Shown one piece after another: positions 44,588-54,047 of a DNA stretch of 64,000 nt. The notes beneath the pieces were generated by a model. The model made no database searches, had not been told where the DNA came from, and saw nothing but the letters and a program-made list of their open reading frames with translations. Numbering within the stretch: position 1 is the stretch's first letter; every line of letters begins with the position of its first letter. The position numbers and the translations under genes are program-made. The stretch is from Deltaproteobacteria bacterium YD0425bin51 (GTDB taxonomy: Bacteria > Desulfobacterota > Desulfobacteria > Desulfobacterales > YD0425bin51). The stretch covers positions 1 through 64,000 of the forward strand of contig PDZS01000011.1 of the NCBI GenBank assembly GCA_002753225.1. Reading direction: 5' to 3'.

Positions 44588-46998
44588 TTACAATAATTGA
44601 TATTAAACAATCCATTGAATTTCATTTAAAATATTCCCTTGGCAAAACCATAAAAAATGCTTCAAAACAGGATATTATGAAAGGGGTTTCTCTTGCTTTG
44701 AGGAACTTTATTATTGATGGCTTGATAGAAACTGAAAAAAGACAGGAAAACATTGATTCCAAACAATTATATTATCTTTCAATGGAATTTTTAATTGGAC
44801 GTTCCTTAAGAAATAATCTATCAAATCTACTAATCTATGATAAGTTTAAAAAGGCGCTAGAACTTCTTAATGTAGATATTGATCTTATTTTTGATGAAGA
44901 ATCAGATGCAGCTTTAGGGAATGGAGGATTAGGAAGACTTGCTGCATGTTTTTTGGATTCTATTGCATCATTAAACATGGCTGGTTTTGGTTATGGTATA
45001 AACTATGAATTTGGTTTGTTTAAACAGGAAATTCAAGATGGACATCAATTGGAGAAACCTGATAGGTGGTCTTTAGAAAATTCTCCTTGGCTTATACATA
45101 GGCCGGAATATGCATGTGTGGTTCCTGTTTTTGGCCGCATAGAACATGCTAAAGACAAACATGGTAATTATAATCCAATGTGGCTCGATTGGGAGCTGAT
45201 TATTGGCATACCATATGATTTGCCTATAGTTGGTTATGAAGGCAAAACAATAAATTTCCTAAGACTTTTCTCCGCACGCTCATCCAATGATTTTAACATA
45301 AAAATATTTAATCAAGGGGACTATATCAAAGCAGTACAACAAAAAATTGAATCTGAAGCTATTTCAAAAGTGCTTTATCCATCTGATTCAGTTATTGAAG
45401 GAAAAAGATTAAGATTAATGCAGGAATATTTTTTAGTTGCCTGCTCCATTCGCGATATTACTAACAGATATTTTTCAAGACATCAAAATTTGGATAAATT
45501 TGAAGATAAAATTGCAATTCAGATGAATGATACTCATCCTGCTTTATCAGTAGTTGAACTTATGCGGTTATTTATAGACGAACATAATATTTCATGGGAT
45601 AGAGCATGGGAAATAACACAAAAGACGATAAGTTATACAAACCATACACTTTTGCCTGAGGCTTTAGAAAAATGGTCTGTACGACTAATGCAAGAGGTTT
45701 TGCCCAGACACCTTCAGATAATTTATGAGATAAACAATAGATTTTTAAATGATATTAAAATCAAATATCCAAATGATGATGAACGATTAAGGCGGATGTC
45801 TATAATTGAAGAAACAGATCCTAAATTAATTAGAATGAGTCACATCGCAATCATTGGGAGTCATGCTATAAATGGAGTTGCAGAACTCCATACAAAGCTC
45901 ATAAAAGAGAAACTTGTTCCTGATTTTTTTTATTTATATCCTGATCGATTTTTTAATGTTACAAATGGAATTAGTCATAGGAGATGGCTCATTCAAGCAA
46001 ATCCTGATCTATCTCATATTATTACTCAAGCTATAGGTGAAAAATGGATAGATGAGCCTGAAAATCTTATGAAACTCGTGCATTATGCAAGTGATAGTTC
46101 TTTTCAGGAAGCATTTGCTGAAGCTAAGAAAAATAACAAAAAAATTCTCTCTCGTATTATTTCAGATAACTGCAATGTATCTGTAGATGCTGAATCGATA
46201 TTTGATATTCATGCTAAACGTATTCATGAATACAAGAGGCAATTATTGAATGTATTAGAAATAATCCATACATATCTTAGTATTATTGAAGATGGAAAAA
46301 CGATAGATGTTCCAAGGACATATATTTTTTCAGGAAAAGCAGCGCCAGGTTATTTTATGGCAAAGCAGATTATCAAATTGATTCATTCTCTAGGAGATGT
46401 GGTAAACCATGATTCCAGAGTAAACAAATACATAAGAGTTGTATTTTTACCAGATTTTAAAGTATCCCTTGCAGAGAGAATTTATCCAGCAGCAGATATA
46501 AGCCAGCAAATATCTACTGCTGGAACAGAAGCATCAGGAACAGGTAATATGAAAATGGCAATTTCCGGAGCAGTAACTGTTGGAACAATGGATGGCGCAA
46601 ATATTGAAATAGGTGAGGCAGTCGGTAATGATAATATCTATTTTTTTGGATTAAATGCTGAAGAAATTAATTTAATGAAAAATTCTTATTCCCCAAAAGA
46701 TTATTACAATAAAAATTTTGCCATTAAGCGAGTCATGGACTCCCTAAAATCAAAGATTATTTTCAAAAAAGAATCAGATATTTTTGTTTTCATTTATAAT
46801 ATGCTCATAAATGAAAAAGATATTTATTTTCATCTAGCCGATTTCGAATCATATTGTATAATCAGAAACAAAGCATTTAAAGATTATATAGATTTTTCTT
46901 CATGGAACAGTAAAGCAATTATAAATATATCGAGAATGGGTAAGTTTACAAGTGATAGATCAATTAGAAATTATTCAGAAAAAATTTGGAATCTATAA
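44584..46998 (+). CDS. glgP: Glycogen/alpha-glucan phosphorylase
   Basis: The product is about 804 residues from the TTG at 44584, which overlaps the previous stop as TTGA and has GGAG 7 nt upstream; an ATG at 44536 lies inside the previous gene. It is a complete GT35 enzyme: YYLSMEFLIGRSL, LGNGGLGRLAACFLDS, QMNDTHPALSVVELMRL, KRIHEYKRQLLN, and the PLP-lysine site GTGNMKMAISGA near residue 655. It releases glucose-1-phosphate from storage glucan. Its place inside the polysaccharide operon suggests supply of hexose-phosphate for sugar nucleotides, an inference. Confidence 0.95.
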   Translation: MITIIDIKQSIEFHLKYSLGKTIKNASKQDIMKGVSLALRNFIIDGLIETEKRQENIDSKQLYYLSMEFLIGRSLRNNLSNLLIYDKFKKALELLNVDIDLIFDEESDAALGNGGLGRLAACFLDSIASLNMAGFGYGINYEFGLFKQEIQDGHQLEKPDRWSLENSPWLIHRPEYACVVPVFGRIEHAKDKHGNYNPMWLDWELIIGIPYDLPIVGYEGKTINFLRLFSARSSNDFNIKIFNQGDYIKAVQQKIESEAISKVLYPSDSVIEGKRLRLMQEYFLVACSIRDITNRYFSRHQNLDKFEDKIAIQMNDTHPALSVVELMRLFIDEHNISWDRAWEITQKTISYTNHTLLPEALEKWSVRLMQEVLPRHLQIIYEINNRFLNDIKIKYPNDDERLRRMSIIEETDPKLIRMSHIAIIGSHAINGVAELHTKLIKEKLVPDFFYLYPDRFFNVTNGISHRRWLIQANPDLSHIITQAIGEKWIDEPENLMKLVHYASDSSFQEAFAEAKKNNKKILSRIISDNCNVSVDAESIFDIHAKRIHEYKRQLLNVLEIIHTYLSIIEDGKTIDVPRTYIFSGKAAPGYFMAKQIIKLIHSLGDVVNHDSRVNKYIRVVFLPDFKVSLAERIYPAADISQQISTAGTEASGTGNMKMAISGAVTVGTMDGANIEIGEAVGNDNIYFFGLNAEEINLMKNSYSPKDYYNKNFAIKRVMDSLKSKIIFKKESDIFVFIYNMLINEKDIYFHLADFESYCIIRNKAFKDYIDFSSWNSKAIINISRMGKFTSDRSIRNYSEKIWNL

Positions 46999-47009
46999 AG
47001 AATGATTAT

Positions 47010-47993
47010 ATGGAAATAGGGATTGTTATAATTGGAATAAATGTTGAAAAGTACATTTCAGATTGCATACAATCAGTTAAGGAATCTAATTATCCTAAAG
47101 AGCTTTTAAAAATTGTTTATGTTGATGGAGGATCAAGGGATAAAAGTGTTGACATTGCAAAGTCAATAGAAGGAGTTTCAGTAATTGAGCTAAAAGAGAA
47201 ACATCCAACCCCAGGCAGAGGAAGAAACGCTGGATGGAAAGTCCTTTCAGCGGCATATATTCAATTTCTTGATGGCGATACCATAATCCACCCTGATTGG
47301 CTAAAAAATGCGGTAAATGCTTTTAAAATAGATATTGCAGCGGTTTGCGGAAAAAGAGAGGAGAGATTTCCAGATAAAAATATTTTTCATTTTATAACAG
47401 AAGTGGAATGGAAATATGAAATTGGTTATTGCAGGTATTTTGGCGGAGATGTACTTATAAAAAGAGATGTGCTTGAAAAGACTCAAGGATTTGATGAATA
47501 TCTTATAGCTGGGGAAGATCCTGAACTTAGTTACAGAATACGCGGGCTTGGTTTAAAGATTTTGAGAATTGATTGCAAAATGACTACACATGATATTAAT
47601 ATGAGTTTTTTTAGCCAGTATTTGAAGCGAGCATATAGAAGCGGTTATGCTTATGCTGAAATCGGTCTTAAATTTCTAAAAACAACTGAAAAACTTTGGT
47701 TAAAGGAGCTTTTGAGAACTAGTCTAAAATGTTTAATACCAATTTTTCTTATAATATTTGGCTTTTTAAATGGTTTTTCTTTTCTTGGGCTTATTTTAGC
47801 ATCTATTATAGTTTTTAAGCCTTTTCTAAAGATTTCAGAATTTAAAAAAAAATATGACATTAAATTGGAAAAAGCTATTTTTTATTCTCTGCACTTATCA
47901 TTTGTTTGTTTTCCTCAATTTGTAGGTATTTTGAGATATTATGCAGGACTTGTTATGAATAATCCTTTAAAAAATAAAGGGTTAAATGAATAA
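47010..47993 (+). CDS. Family 2 glycosyltransferase with C-terminal membrane segments
   Basis: The product is about 327 residues from ATG 47010 (a TTG at 46986 is possible). The GT-A domain has IVIIGINVEKYISDCI, VYVDGGSRDKSVDIA, QFLDGDTIIHPDW, and EDPELSYRIRGLG. Two hydrophobic segments near the C-terminus (about 230-270) suggest membrane anchoring. It is the last glycosyltransferase of the main group. Sugar unknown. Confidence 0.86.
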   Translation: MEIGIVIIGINVEKYISDCIQSVKESNYPKELLKIVYVDGGSRDKSVDIAKSIEGVSVIELKEKHPTPGRGRNAGWKVLSAAYIQFLDGDTIIHPDWLKNAVNAFKIDIAAVCGKREERFPDKNIFHFITEVEWKYEIGYCRYFGGDVLIKRDVLEKTQGFDEYLIAGEDPELSYRIRGLGLKILRIDCKMTTHDINMSFFSQYLKRAYRSGYAYAEIGLKFLKTTEKLWLKELLRTSLKCLIPIFLIIFGFLNGFSFLGLILASIIVFKPFLKISEFKKKYDIKLEKAIFYSLHLSFVCFPQFVGILRYYAGLVMNNPLKNKGLNE

Positions 47994-48146
47994 AAAAAGT
48001 AAAGAAATATTTTTAGATGCTACTTACATATAGCGGTATGGGATTATATATTATGAAAAGCCTTGTAGATAATATTGTATTTTCAAGGTATTAATTAGGA
48101 AAAAATATTACAAGATTTGATTTTACTTTATAGAGGAGGAAAATAT

Positions 48147-48482
48147 ATGGAGCTTAAAATAGAAGAAATTAAAGATGTTGTTGTAGCAAAACCTTGTGTT
48201 AAAGTTATAGATTCAGATAATGCAAAATCGTTTAAAACATCTTTGTCAGATGTTATAGCTAATAATAAAAAGATAGTTTTAGATCTAAGTGGGGTTACTT
48301 TCATTGATAGTTCAGGATGTGGAACTATTTTAGCGTGCTTAAGGAAGCTTTCTGCAAATGATGGCGATTTAAAAGTTTTTGGACTTCAAAAACCAGTTAG
48401 AACGCTCTTTGAACTGGTACGACTGCATAATATTTTAGATATATTTGAAAATAAGGAAGACGCTATAACATCCTTTAAATAA
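48147..48482 (+). CDS. STAS-domain protein (anti-sigma factor antagonist type)
   Basis: The 111-residue single STAS domain runs from ATG 48147, chosen because GAGGAGGA precedes it; an ATG at 48117 has no such signal. The phosphorylatable serine of the family is present as S55 in FIDSSGCG. Such proteins are switched by a serine kinase and phosphatase (SpoIIAA, RsbV; in Vibrio fischeri the SypA STAS protein controls a polysaccharide locus). No RsbW-like kinase is seen in the window. It sits 15 nt upstream of the initiating sugar transferase, so regulation of polysaccharide assembly is a fair inference. Confidence 0.9.
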   Translation: MELKIEEIKDVVVAKPCVKVIDSDNAKSFKTSLSDVIANNKKIVLDLSGVTFIDSSGCGTILACLRKLSANDGDLKVFGLQKPVRTLFELVRLHNILDIFENKEDAITSFK

Positions 48483-48497
48483 AGAGGAAATTAAAGA

Positions 48498-49229
48498 TTG
48501 GATACTCAAAACAGAATAGAGATAATGGAAGAGCTTTACCAGAGATATGGAAACCCTGGAATAAGCGGATTTAAAAATCGCTTAAGATATTTCAGGAAAA
48601 AATACGCATGGCTTGCTGTTTTAAATGGAGCAAAATTTATAAAGCGTTTAATGGATATAAGTGTATCTGCTTCCATGCTTCTATTGCTATCTCCTCTGTT
48701 TTTAGTTGTTGCTTTTGCAATTAAGATAACAGATGGAGGACCTGTTATATATATGAAAAAACGTGTAGGTAGGTATGGAAAAGAAATATTATTCCCAAAA
48801 TTTCGTTCAATGAGAGTTGACGCTGATAAACTTAAAAGCGATCTATCTCAGCAGAGCCATCACAAAGAAGGTGTAACTTTTAAGATGAAAAATGATCCCA
48901 GGGTAACATGGATTGGACGAATAATCCGTAAATTGAGCATTGACGAATTACCTCAGCTTTGGATCGTTTTAAAAGGGGATATGTCACTTGTTGGTCCTAG
49001 ACCCCCAATTCCTGATGAAGTAAGTAAATACACCTTATCTGACAGAAGGAGGCTTGACGTAAAACCTGGTCTTACTTCCATATGGGCAATAAGCGGACGA
49101 GCAGACATTCCTTTTCCCAAACAAGTTGAATTAGACGTTCAATATATTGAAAGCCAAAGCGTTTTAAATGATATTATGATTTTATTAAAAACTATACCAG
49201 CGGTTCTTTTCGCTAGAGGCGCTTATTAG
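48498..49229 (+). CDS. Initiating polyprenyl-phosphate sugar phosphotransferase
   Basis: The 243-residue protein is the catalytic domain of the WcaJ/RfbP family without the long N-terminal membrane region. A single hydrophobic segment lies at about 60-80 (SASMLLLLSPLFLVVAFAIK). Then come KKRVGRYGKEILFPKFRSM, KLSIDELPQLWIVLKGDMS, VGPRPP and KPGLTSIWAISGR. It would load a hexose-1-phosphate on undecaprenyl phosphate to start the repeat unit. The start is TTG, with GAGGAA upstream. The next gene carries a degenerate copy of this domain. Confidence 0.92.
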   Translation: MDTQNRIEIMEELYQRYGNPGISGFKNRLRYFRKKYAWLAVLNGAKFIKRLMDISVSASMLLLLSPLFLVVAFAIKITDGGPVIYMKKRVGRYGKEILFPKFRSMRVDADKLKSDLSQQSHHKEGVTFKMKNDPRVTWIGRIIRKLSIDELPQLWIVLKGDMSLVGPRPPIPDEVSKYTLSDRRRLDVKPGLTSIWAISGRADIPFPKQVELDVQYIESQSVLNDIMILLKTIPAVLFARGAY

Positions 49230-49238
49230 GATATACAC

Positions 49239-50687
49239 ATGCACGCAGTTATCATTGCATCAAAAAGACTTGATTTTAGAATACTGGGAGAGAGGTATTC
49301 CACAAGTATGCTTCCATTTTTAGACAGACCCTTTATTCAACACATAATAGAATATCTTACAAACAGAGGCTTTATAGAATTTGATATCATTTTGAGTCAT
49401 TTGCCTCAAAAAATAGAAGCTTATTTGAACAATGGGGAAAGATGGGGGGTAACTATTAGATATCATTTGGAAAAAAATCCAGAAAGACCTTACAGAGCAT
49501 TAAAAAGAATCAATTTATCTACAAATGATTTACCCATCTTATTAGTAAATTCAGAAAAATTACCTGACATAGAACCTGAAAAAGATTTAGGAAAAGCTAA
49601 AAAAACAACTATTATTTATAATTCTAATGAAAAATGGTTAGGCTGGGCTTGGATCCCTAAAGATGCTTTAATAGATTTACCTGATAATTGCGATGAAGAT
49701 ATACTTTATAGTAATCTTAAATCGCAGAAAAATATTGAAATAAAAGATACAAATATTTTTTTAAGTTCAAATCCACTATCTTCTATGATTATATCTGCAA
49801 AATCTTTTATGTCGAATAATTTTACAAAAATTCTAACAACATCAAAGGAAATAGAACCAGGTATATGGATGTCCAGAAATGTAAGTCTTCATCCAACAGC
49901 CCAAATTATCCCGCCAGTATTTATTGGAAAAGATTCCAGAATTGAAAAAAAAACAAAGATAGGTCCTAATACAGTAGTTGGTGAGCACTGTATTATTGAA
50001 AACAGTACAATTATATCTGATTCTATAATATTTCCAGAGACTTATGTCGGAGAGGGTTTGAAGATAGATAATGCTATTGTGGATAAAAATCTAATGGTAA
50101 ACGTAAATATAGACTCGGAATTGGCATTGTCTGAAGACTTTATTTTAGGAAGCATGGTAAAAGATAGATTTAAAACTTCACCAGCACAAAAAATTATTGA
50201 AAAAATAGCAGCATTACTTTTACTTATAACTTTCCTTCCAATTATATGTATAGTTTATCTTATACTTAAATCATTTGGGAAAAAAATAATTTTAAAAGAA
50301 GTTGTTATACTTCCTGCAATAGACGAACCTTCTTTATGGAAGTCTAATAAATTTCTCTGTTTTTTAGAAAATCCACATGATCTTGGATTAAAACATATTT
50401 TTTTATATTTTATTCCAGGGTTAATCAATATTTTAAGAGGAGTAGCAAGTTTTGTAGGTGTTTTGCCTAGAACAAGTGAAGAGATACTTTCTTTGCCAAA
50501 AGATTGGAGAATTCTTTATATAGGAAGCAAAGTTGGAATTATTACAGAATCAATGGTTAATTTTAGAAATAATATAACTGAGGATGAACTTTATGCTGCA
50601 GAAGCTTTTTACACATCCCATGCGTCATTTTTATATGACTTAAAGCTTCTTGGAAGATATTTTATAAGGGCTTTAGGTTACTTATAA
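49239..50687 (+). CDS. Degenerate NDP-sugar nucleotidyltransferase with beta-helix and degenerate sugar-transferase domain
   Basis: The 482-residue protein has three regions. Residues 1 to about 215 resemble sugar-1-phosphate nucleotidyltransferases (MLPFLDRPFIQHIIEYL), but the GGxGTR loop is replaced by ASKRLDFR and the PKPM lysine is missing. Residues about 215-300 are beta-helix hexapeptide repeats (IGPNTVVGEHCIIENST). Residues about 315-482 start with a hydrophobic segment (IAALLLLITFLPIICIVYL) and then resemble the sugar phosphotransferase of the previous gene, with NILRGVASFVGVLPRT in place of the GDMSLVGPRP site. Activity is doubtful; a regulatory or scaffold role is possible. Confidence 0.7.
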   Translation: MHAVIIASKRLDFRILGERYSTSMLPFLDRPFIQHIIEYLTNRGFIEFDIILSHLPQKIEAYLNNGERWGVTIRYHLEKNPERPYRALKRINLSTNDLPILLVNSEKLPDIEPEKDLGKAKKTTIIYNSNEKWLGWAWIPKDALIDLPDNCDEDILYSNLKSQKNIEIKDTNIFLSSNPLSSMIISAKSFMSNNFTKILTTSKEIEPGIWMSRNVSLHPTAQIIPPVFIGKDSRIEKKTKIGPNTVVGEHCIIENSTIISDSIIFPETYVGEGLKIDNAIVDKNLMVNVNIDSELALSEDFILGSMVKDRFKTSPAQKIIEKIAALLLLITFLPIICIVYLILKSFGKKIILKEVVILPAIDEPSLWKSNKFLCFLENPHDLGLKHIFLYFIPGLINILRGVASFVGVLPRTSEEILSLPKDWRILYIGSKVGIITESMVNFRNNITEDELYAAEAFYTSHASFLYDLKLLGRYFIRALGYL

Positions 50688-50727
50688 GTAATTTTATAAA
50701 CTATTTTTAGAAGGAGGAATTAATTGT

Positions 50728-51849
50728 ATGTTAAGAGGTTATGGAAAGAACTTGGCATTATTAGTAATTGCAGTATTTTTTTTCTATGGCAATCTATTTG
50801 CAGGAGACACTATAAAATTTGGAATATCAGGTGCCCACAGCGGGGATTTGGCATCCTATGGACAACCTACAGTAAAAGCTGCTGAACTTGTAATTAAAGA
50901 TATTAATTCCAAAGGTGGAATACTTGGGAGGCAGGTTCAGATTATTACTCAAGATGATGCATGTAAACCTGAAGTTGCAACAAACGCAGCTACAAAACTT
51001 GTTACAGAGGGTGTTCATGTTGTACTGGGTCATATTTGTAGCGGAGCTACCAAGTCTGCTTTAGGTATTTATAAGGATGCCAAAATAGTTGCTATGTCGC
51101 CGTCTGCAACTAATCCTCCTCTCACACAAAGCGGAGATTATCCTAATTTTTTTCGTACAATTGCTTCAGATGACGCCCAGGCTAAATTAGAAGTGGAATT
51201 TGCTATAAACAAACTTGAAGTTAAAAAAATTGCAGTTCTTCATGATAAAGGAGATTACGGAAAAGGTTTAGCAGAATTTGCAAAAGATTTTATTGAAAAA
51301 TCAGGAAAGGCAAAAGTGGTTCTTTATGAAGGAATAACACCAAATGCTGTTGACTATTCGGCAATTGTTCAAAAAGTCAAACAATCTGATGCGGATGCTT
51401 TAATATATGGTGGATATCATCCTGAAGCATCAAAATTAATCATGCAGATGAGAAAGAAAAAAATGAAAACAATTTTCATATCTGATGATGGTGTTAAAGA
51501 TAATACTTTTATTAAAGTTGCAGGTAAATTTGCAGAAGGCGTTTATGCTACAGGACCGAAAGATACATCCAAAAATCCTCTCGCTATTGCTGCGATTGAA
51601 GCTCATAAAAAAAACTATAAGTCAGAACCAGGAGCATTCTTTTTAAATGCTTATGCAGCTACTTTAGCTCTGCTTAATGCAATTGAAAAAGCAGGAGCAA
51701 TAGATTATGAAAAGATAACAAAAGCTCTAAGAACTGAATTTGTAGAAACACCGCTTGGAAAAATTAAATTTGATGAAAAAGGAGACGCAATTGGAGTCGG
51801 GTTTTCAATGTATCAGGTGAAAAATGGAGTTTATGTAGAAATTAAATAA
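50728..51849 (+). CDS. livK: Branched-chain amino acid ABC transporter, periplasmic binding protein
   Basis: The 373-residue protein has a signal peptide (cleavage near residue 24, LFA/GDT) and a LivJ/LivK-type periplasmic binding fold (IKFGISGAHSGDLASYGQP, HICSGATKSALGIY, LKTEF-like C-terminus). AAGGAGG precedes the ATG. It is first of five liv genes in order K-H-M-G-F. Specificity within the hydrophobic amino acid group is not determined. A stem-loop follows it. Confidence 0.93.
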   Translation: MLRGYGKNLALLVIAVFFFYGNLFAGDTIKFGISGAHSGDLASYGQPTVKAAELVIKDINSKGGILGRQVQIITQDDACKPEVATNAATKLVTEGVHVVLGHICSGATKSALGIYKDAKIVAMSPSATNPPLTQSGDYPNFFRTIASDDAQAKLEVEFAINKLEVKKIAVLHDKGDYGKGLAEFAKDFIEKSGKAKVVLYEGITPNAVDYSAIVQKVKQSDADALIYGGYHPEASKLIMQMRKKKMKTIFISDDGVKDNTFIKVAGKFAEGVYATGPKDTSKNPLAIAAIEAHKKNYKSEPGAFFLNAYAATLALLNAIEKAGAIDYEKITKALRTEFVETPLGKIKFDEKGDAIGVGFSMYQVKNGVYVEIK

Positions 51850-51863
51850 TTTGTTTTTATTTT

Positions 51864-51894
51864 CCCCTTCCCATCTTTTAGCTTAGGGAAGGGG
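51864..51894 (+). promoter_or_regulatory. Intercistronic stem-loop between livK and livH
   Basis: CCCCTTCCC (51864-51872) pairs perfectly with GGGAAGGGG (51886-51894) across a 13-nt loop. The right arm is G-rich and directly precedes the livH start at 51905, where it could overlap the ribosome-binding region. It could stabilise livK mRNA and lower livH translation. Confidence 0.65.
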
Positions 51895-51904
51895 GATTCT
51901 TGAA

Positions 51905-52822
51905 ATGAAAATTAAAAAAATGGAATATTTTTTTGAACTTTTCCTAGGAGGATTGACTCGCGGAAGTATATATGCCCTTATTGCTCTAGGCTATACAATG
52001 GTTTACGGTATAATTGAACTTATAAATTTTGCTCACGGCGAAATATATATGATAGGATCTTTTACTGCCTTGATTGTTGCAAGTGTATTAACGCTTAAGG
52101 GTTTTAACCAAATATCGATTTTGATATTGGCTTCTCTTGCTGCTATAATTTATTCCGGCGCATATGGATATACTTTAGAAAAAATAGCATACAAACCTTT
52201 GCGCCATGCACAGCGTCTTTCTCCTTTGATAAGTGCAATTGGAATGTCTATTTTTCTTCAAAATTATGTACTTTTAGCACAAACTTCAGATTTTCTACCT
52301 TTTCCTAATCTTATACCTGAATTTGAATTCTGGGAGCCATATTCTCATATTATAGGATCTCCTCAGTTAGTAATAATTCTTGTAACAATAATTATAATGG
52401 TTTTACTTACAATTTTGATTAAGTACACAAAAATTGGAAAAGCTATGAGAGCAACAGCACAAGATAAAAATATGGCTATGCTGGTTGGAGTTAACATAAA
52501 TCATGTGATTTCTATTACTTTTATAATAGGTTCTGTTTTGGCGGCTGTTGGTGGAGTCCTTATTGCTTCACATATAGGGATGATAAATTTTTACATTGGA
52601 TTCATTGCAGGAATTAAAGCATTTACCGCAGCAGTCCTTGGTGGTATAGGAAGTATTCCAGGTGCAGTTATTGGAGCGCTTATTCTAGGATGGACTGAAA
52701 GCTTCGCTACAGGGTATGTTTCAAGCGATTATGAAGATGTATTTGCATTTGCCCTTCTGGTTTTTATTCTTATATTCAAACCTGCTGGTATTCTTGGACA
52801 TTCTGATGCTCAGAAGGTTTAA
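51905..52822 (+). CDS. livH: Branched-chain amino acid ABC transporter permease LivH
   Basis: The 305-residue membrane protein has about eight helices and the LivH hallmark GLTRGSIYALIALGYTMVYG with ELINFAHGEIYMIG near the start. A cytoplasmic loop containing KAMRATAQDKNMAMLVGV is the ATPase contact. It pairs with LivM in the inner membrane. Its start lies 10 nt after the intercistronic hairpin. Confidence 0.95.
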   Translation: MKIKKMEYFFELFLGGLTRGSIYALIALGYTMVYGIIELINFAHGEIYMIGSFTALIVASVLTLKGFNQISILILASLAAIIYSGAYGYTLEKIAYKPLRHAQRLSPLISAIGMSIFLQNYVLLAQTSDFLPFPNLIPEFEFWEPYSHIIGSPQLVIILVTIIIMVLLTILIKYTKIGKAMRATAQDKNMAMLVGVNINHVISITFIIGSVLAAVGGVLIASHIGMINFYIGFIAGIKAFTAAVLGGIGSIPGAVIGALILGWTESFATGYVSSDYEDVFAFALLVFILIFKPAGILGHSDAQKV

Positions 52823-52825
52823 AAT

Positions 52826-54037
52826 ATGATAACAATTCAAGAAATAAAGAAATCATTAATAGTTTCTGTTTGGTTTATGCTTTTAACCTTTCCCATTATG
52901 GTAATTCGAGTCAATACAGTGGAAAAAATAGTTGAATGGCGATGGGAGAATATGTTTTTTATAGGAATATCTGTTTTTTTTCTTTCTTTTTTATGGCGTT
53001 ATTTGATGAAAAGAAAAGAGTTAGAAAAAAAGCCAGATATAGGAACCTGGGAAATTTCAATCCTTCAGGAAATTGTCAAAAAACCAAAGATTTTAATATG
53101 TTGTTCTTGCTGTCTTGTTTTGTTCGCTTTATTATTGCCGTTTATCTTTTCTTTTTATCAGACTAATATTATTACTAATGCTTTAATATATGTTATGCTG
53201 GGGCTGGGTCTAAACATTGTAGTAGGGCTTGCTGGTCTTCTTGATTTAGGATATGTAGCATTTTACGCTGTTGGAGCCTACAGTTATGCTTTGTTGAATC
53301 ATCATTTTGGACTAGGTTTTTGGTCTGTTCTCCCAGTTGCTGCTTTTTTATCAGCTTTTTTTGGAATATTGCTAGGTTTCCCAGTTCTGAGGCTTAGGGG
53401 TGATTATTTAGCTATAGTAACTCTTGGATTTGGAGAGATTATCCGTTTGATACTAGAGAATTGGAATGAATTTTCATTTGGTCCTAGCGGAATAGCAAAT
53501 ATTAAAAGACCGGGTCTTTTCGGAATTCAAATGTCTCTTGAAACTTCAATAATCTATATTTATTATCTAATGCTCTTGATAGTTATTTTTACAATTTTTG
53601 TTGTAAACCGTCTTCAGAATTCCAGAGTTGGGAGAGCATGGATAGCTTTGAGGGAAGATGAAATAGCATGTCAGGCAATGGGAATTGATAAAACCAAGAC
53701 TAAACTGACTGCATTTGCATTAGGCGCAACATGGGCAGGAATGGCTGGGGCCATATTTGCTGCAAAAACTACATTTATAAACCCCGCAAGTTTTACTTTT
53801 CTTGAATCTGCAATGATTCTCTCAATTGTAGTTTTAGGTGGAATGGGATCAATTATCGGGGTTATTATTGCTTCATTTATTTTGATTCTTACACCTGAAT
53901 ATTTAAGAGCTTTTTCCGATTATCGAATGCTTATTTTTGGGGCTACTATGGTGATTATGATGGTTTTCCGTCCACAGGGAATTATTCCAAATGTTCGCAG
54001 AACCTATAAGTTCAGTAAAAGCAGAATTGAAAATTGA
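52826..54037 (+). CDS. livM: Branched-chain amino acid ABC transporter permease LivM
   Basis: The 403-residue membrane protein has the LivM core: GLGLNIVVGLAGLLDLGYVAFYAVGAY, FGEIIRLILENWNEF, GPSGI, and the ATPase-contact loop REDEIACQAMGIDKTKTKL. An N-terminal extension of about 110 residues carries two or three extra hydrophobic segments, as in many LivM proteins. It starts 3 nt after the livH stop. Confidence 0.95.
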   Translation: MITIQEIKKSLIVSVWFMLLTFPIMVIRVNTVEKIVEWRWENMFFIGISVFFLSFLWRYLMKRKELEKKPDIGTWEISILQEIVKKPKILICCSCCLVLFALLLPFIFSFYQTNIITNALIYVMLGLGLNIVVGLAGLLDLGYVAFYAVGAYSYALLNHHFGLGFWSVLPVAAFLSAFFGILLGFPVLRLRGDYLAIVTLGFGEIIRLILENWNEFSFGPSGIANIKRPGLFGIQMSLETSIIYIYYLMLLIVIFTIFVVNRLQNSRVGRAWIALREDEIACQAMGIDKTKTKLTAFALGATWAGMAGAIFAAKTTFINPASFTFLESAMILSIVVLGGMGSIIGVIIASFILILTPEYLRAFSDYRMLIFGATMVIMMVFRPQGIIPNVRRTYKFSKSRIEN

Positions 54038-54047
54038 CAAATAAGTT

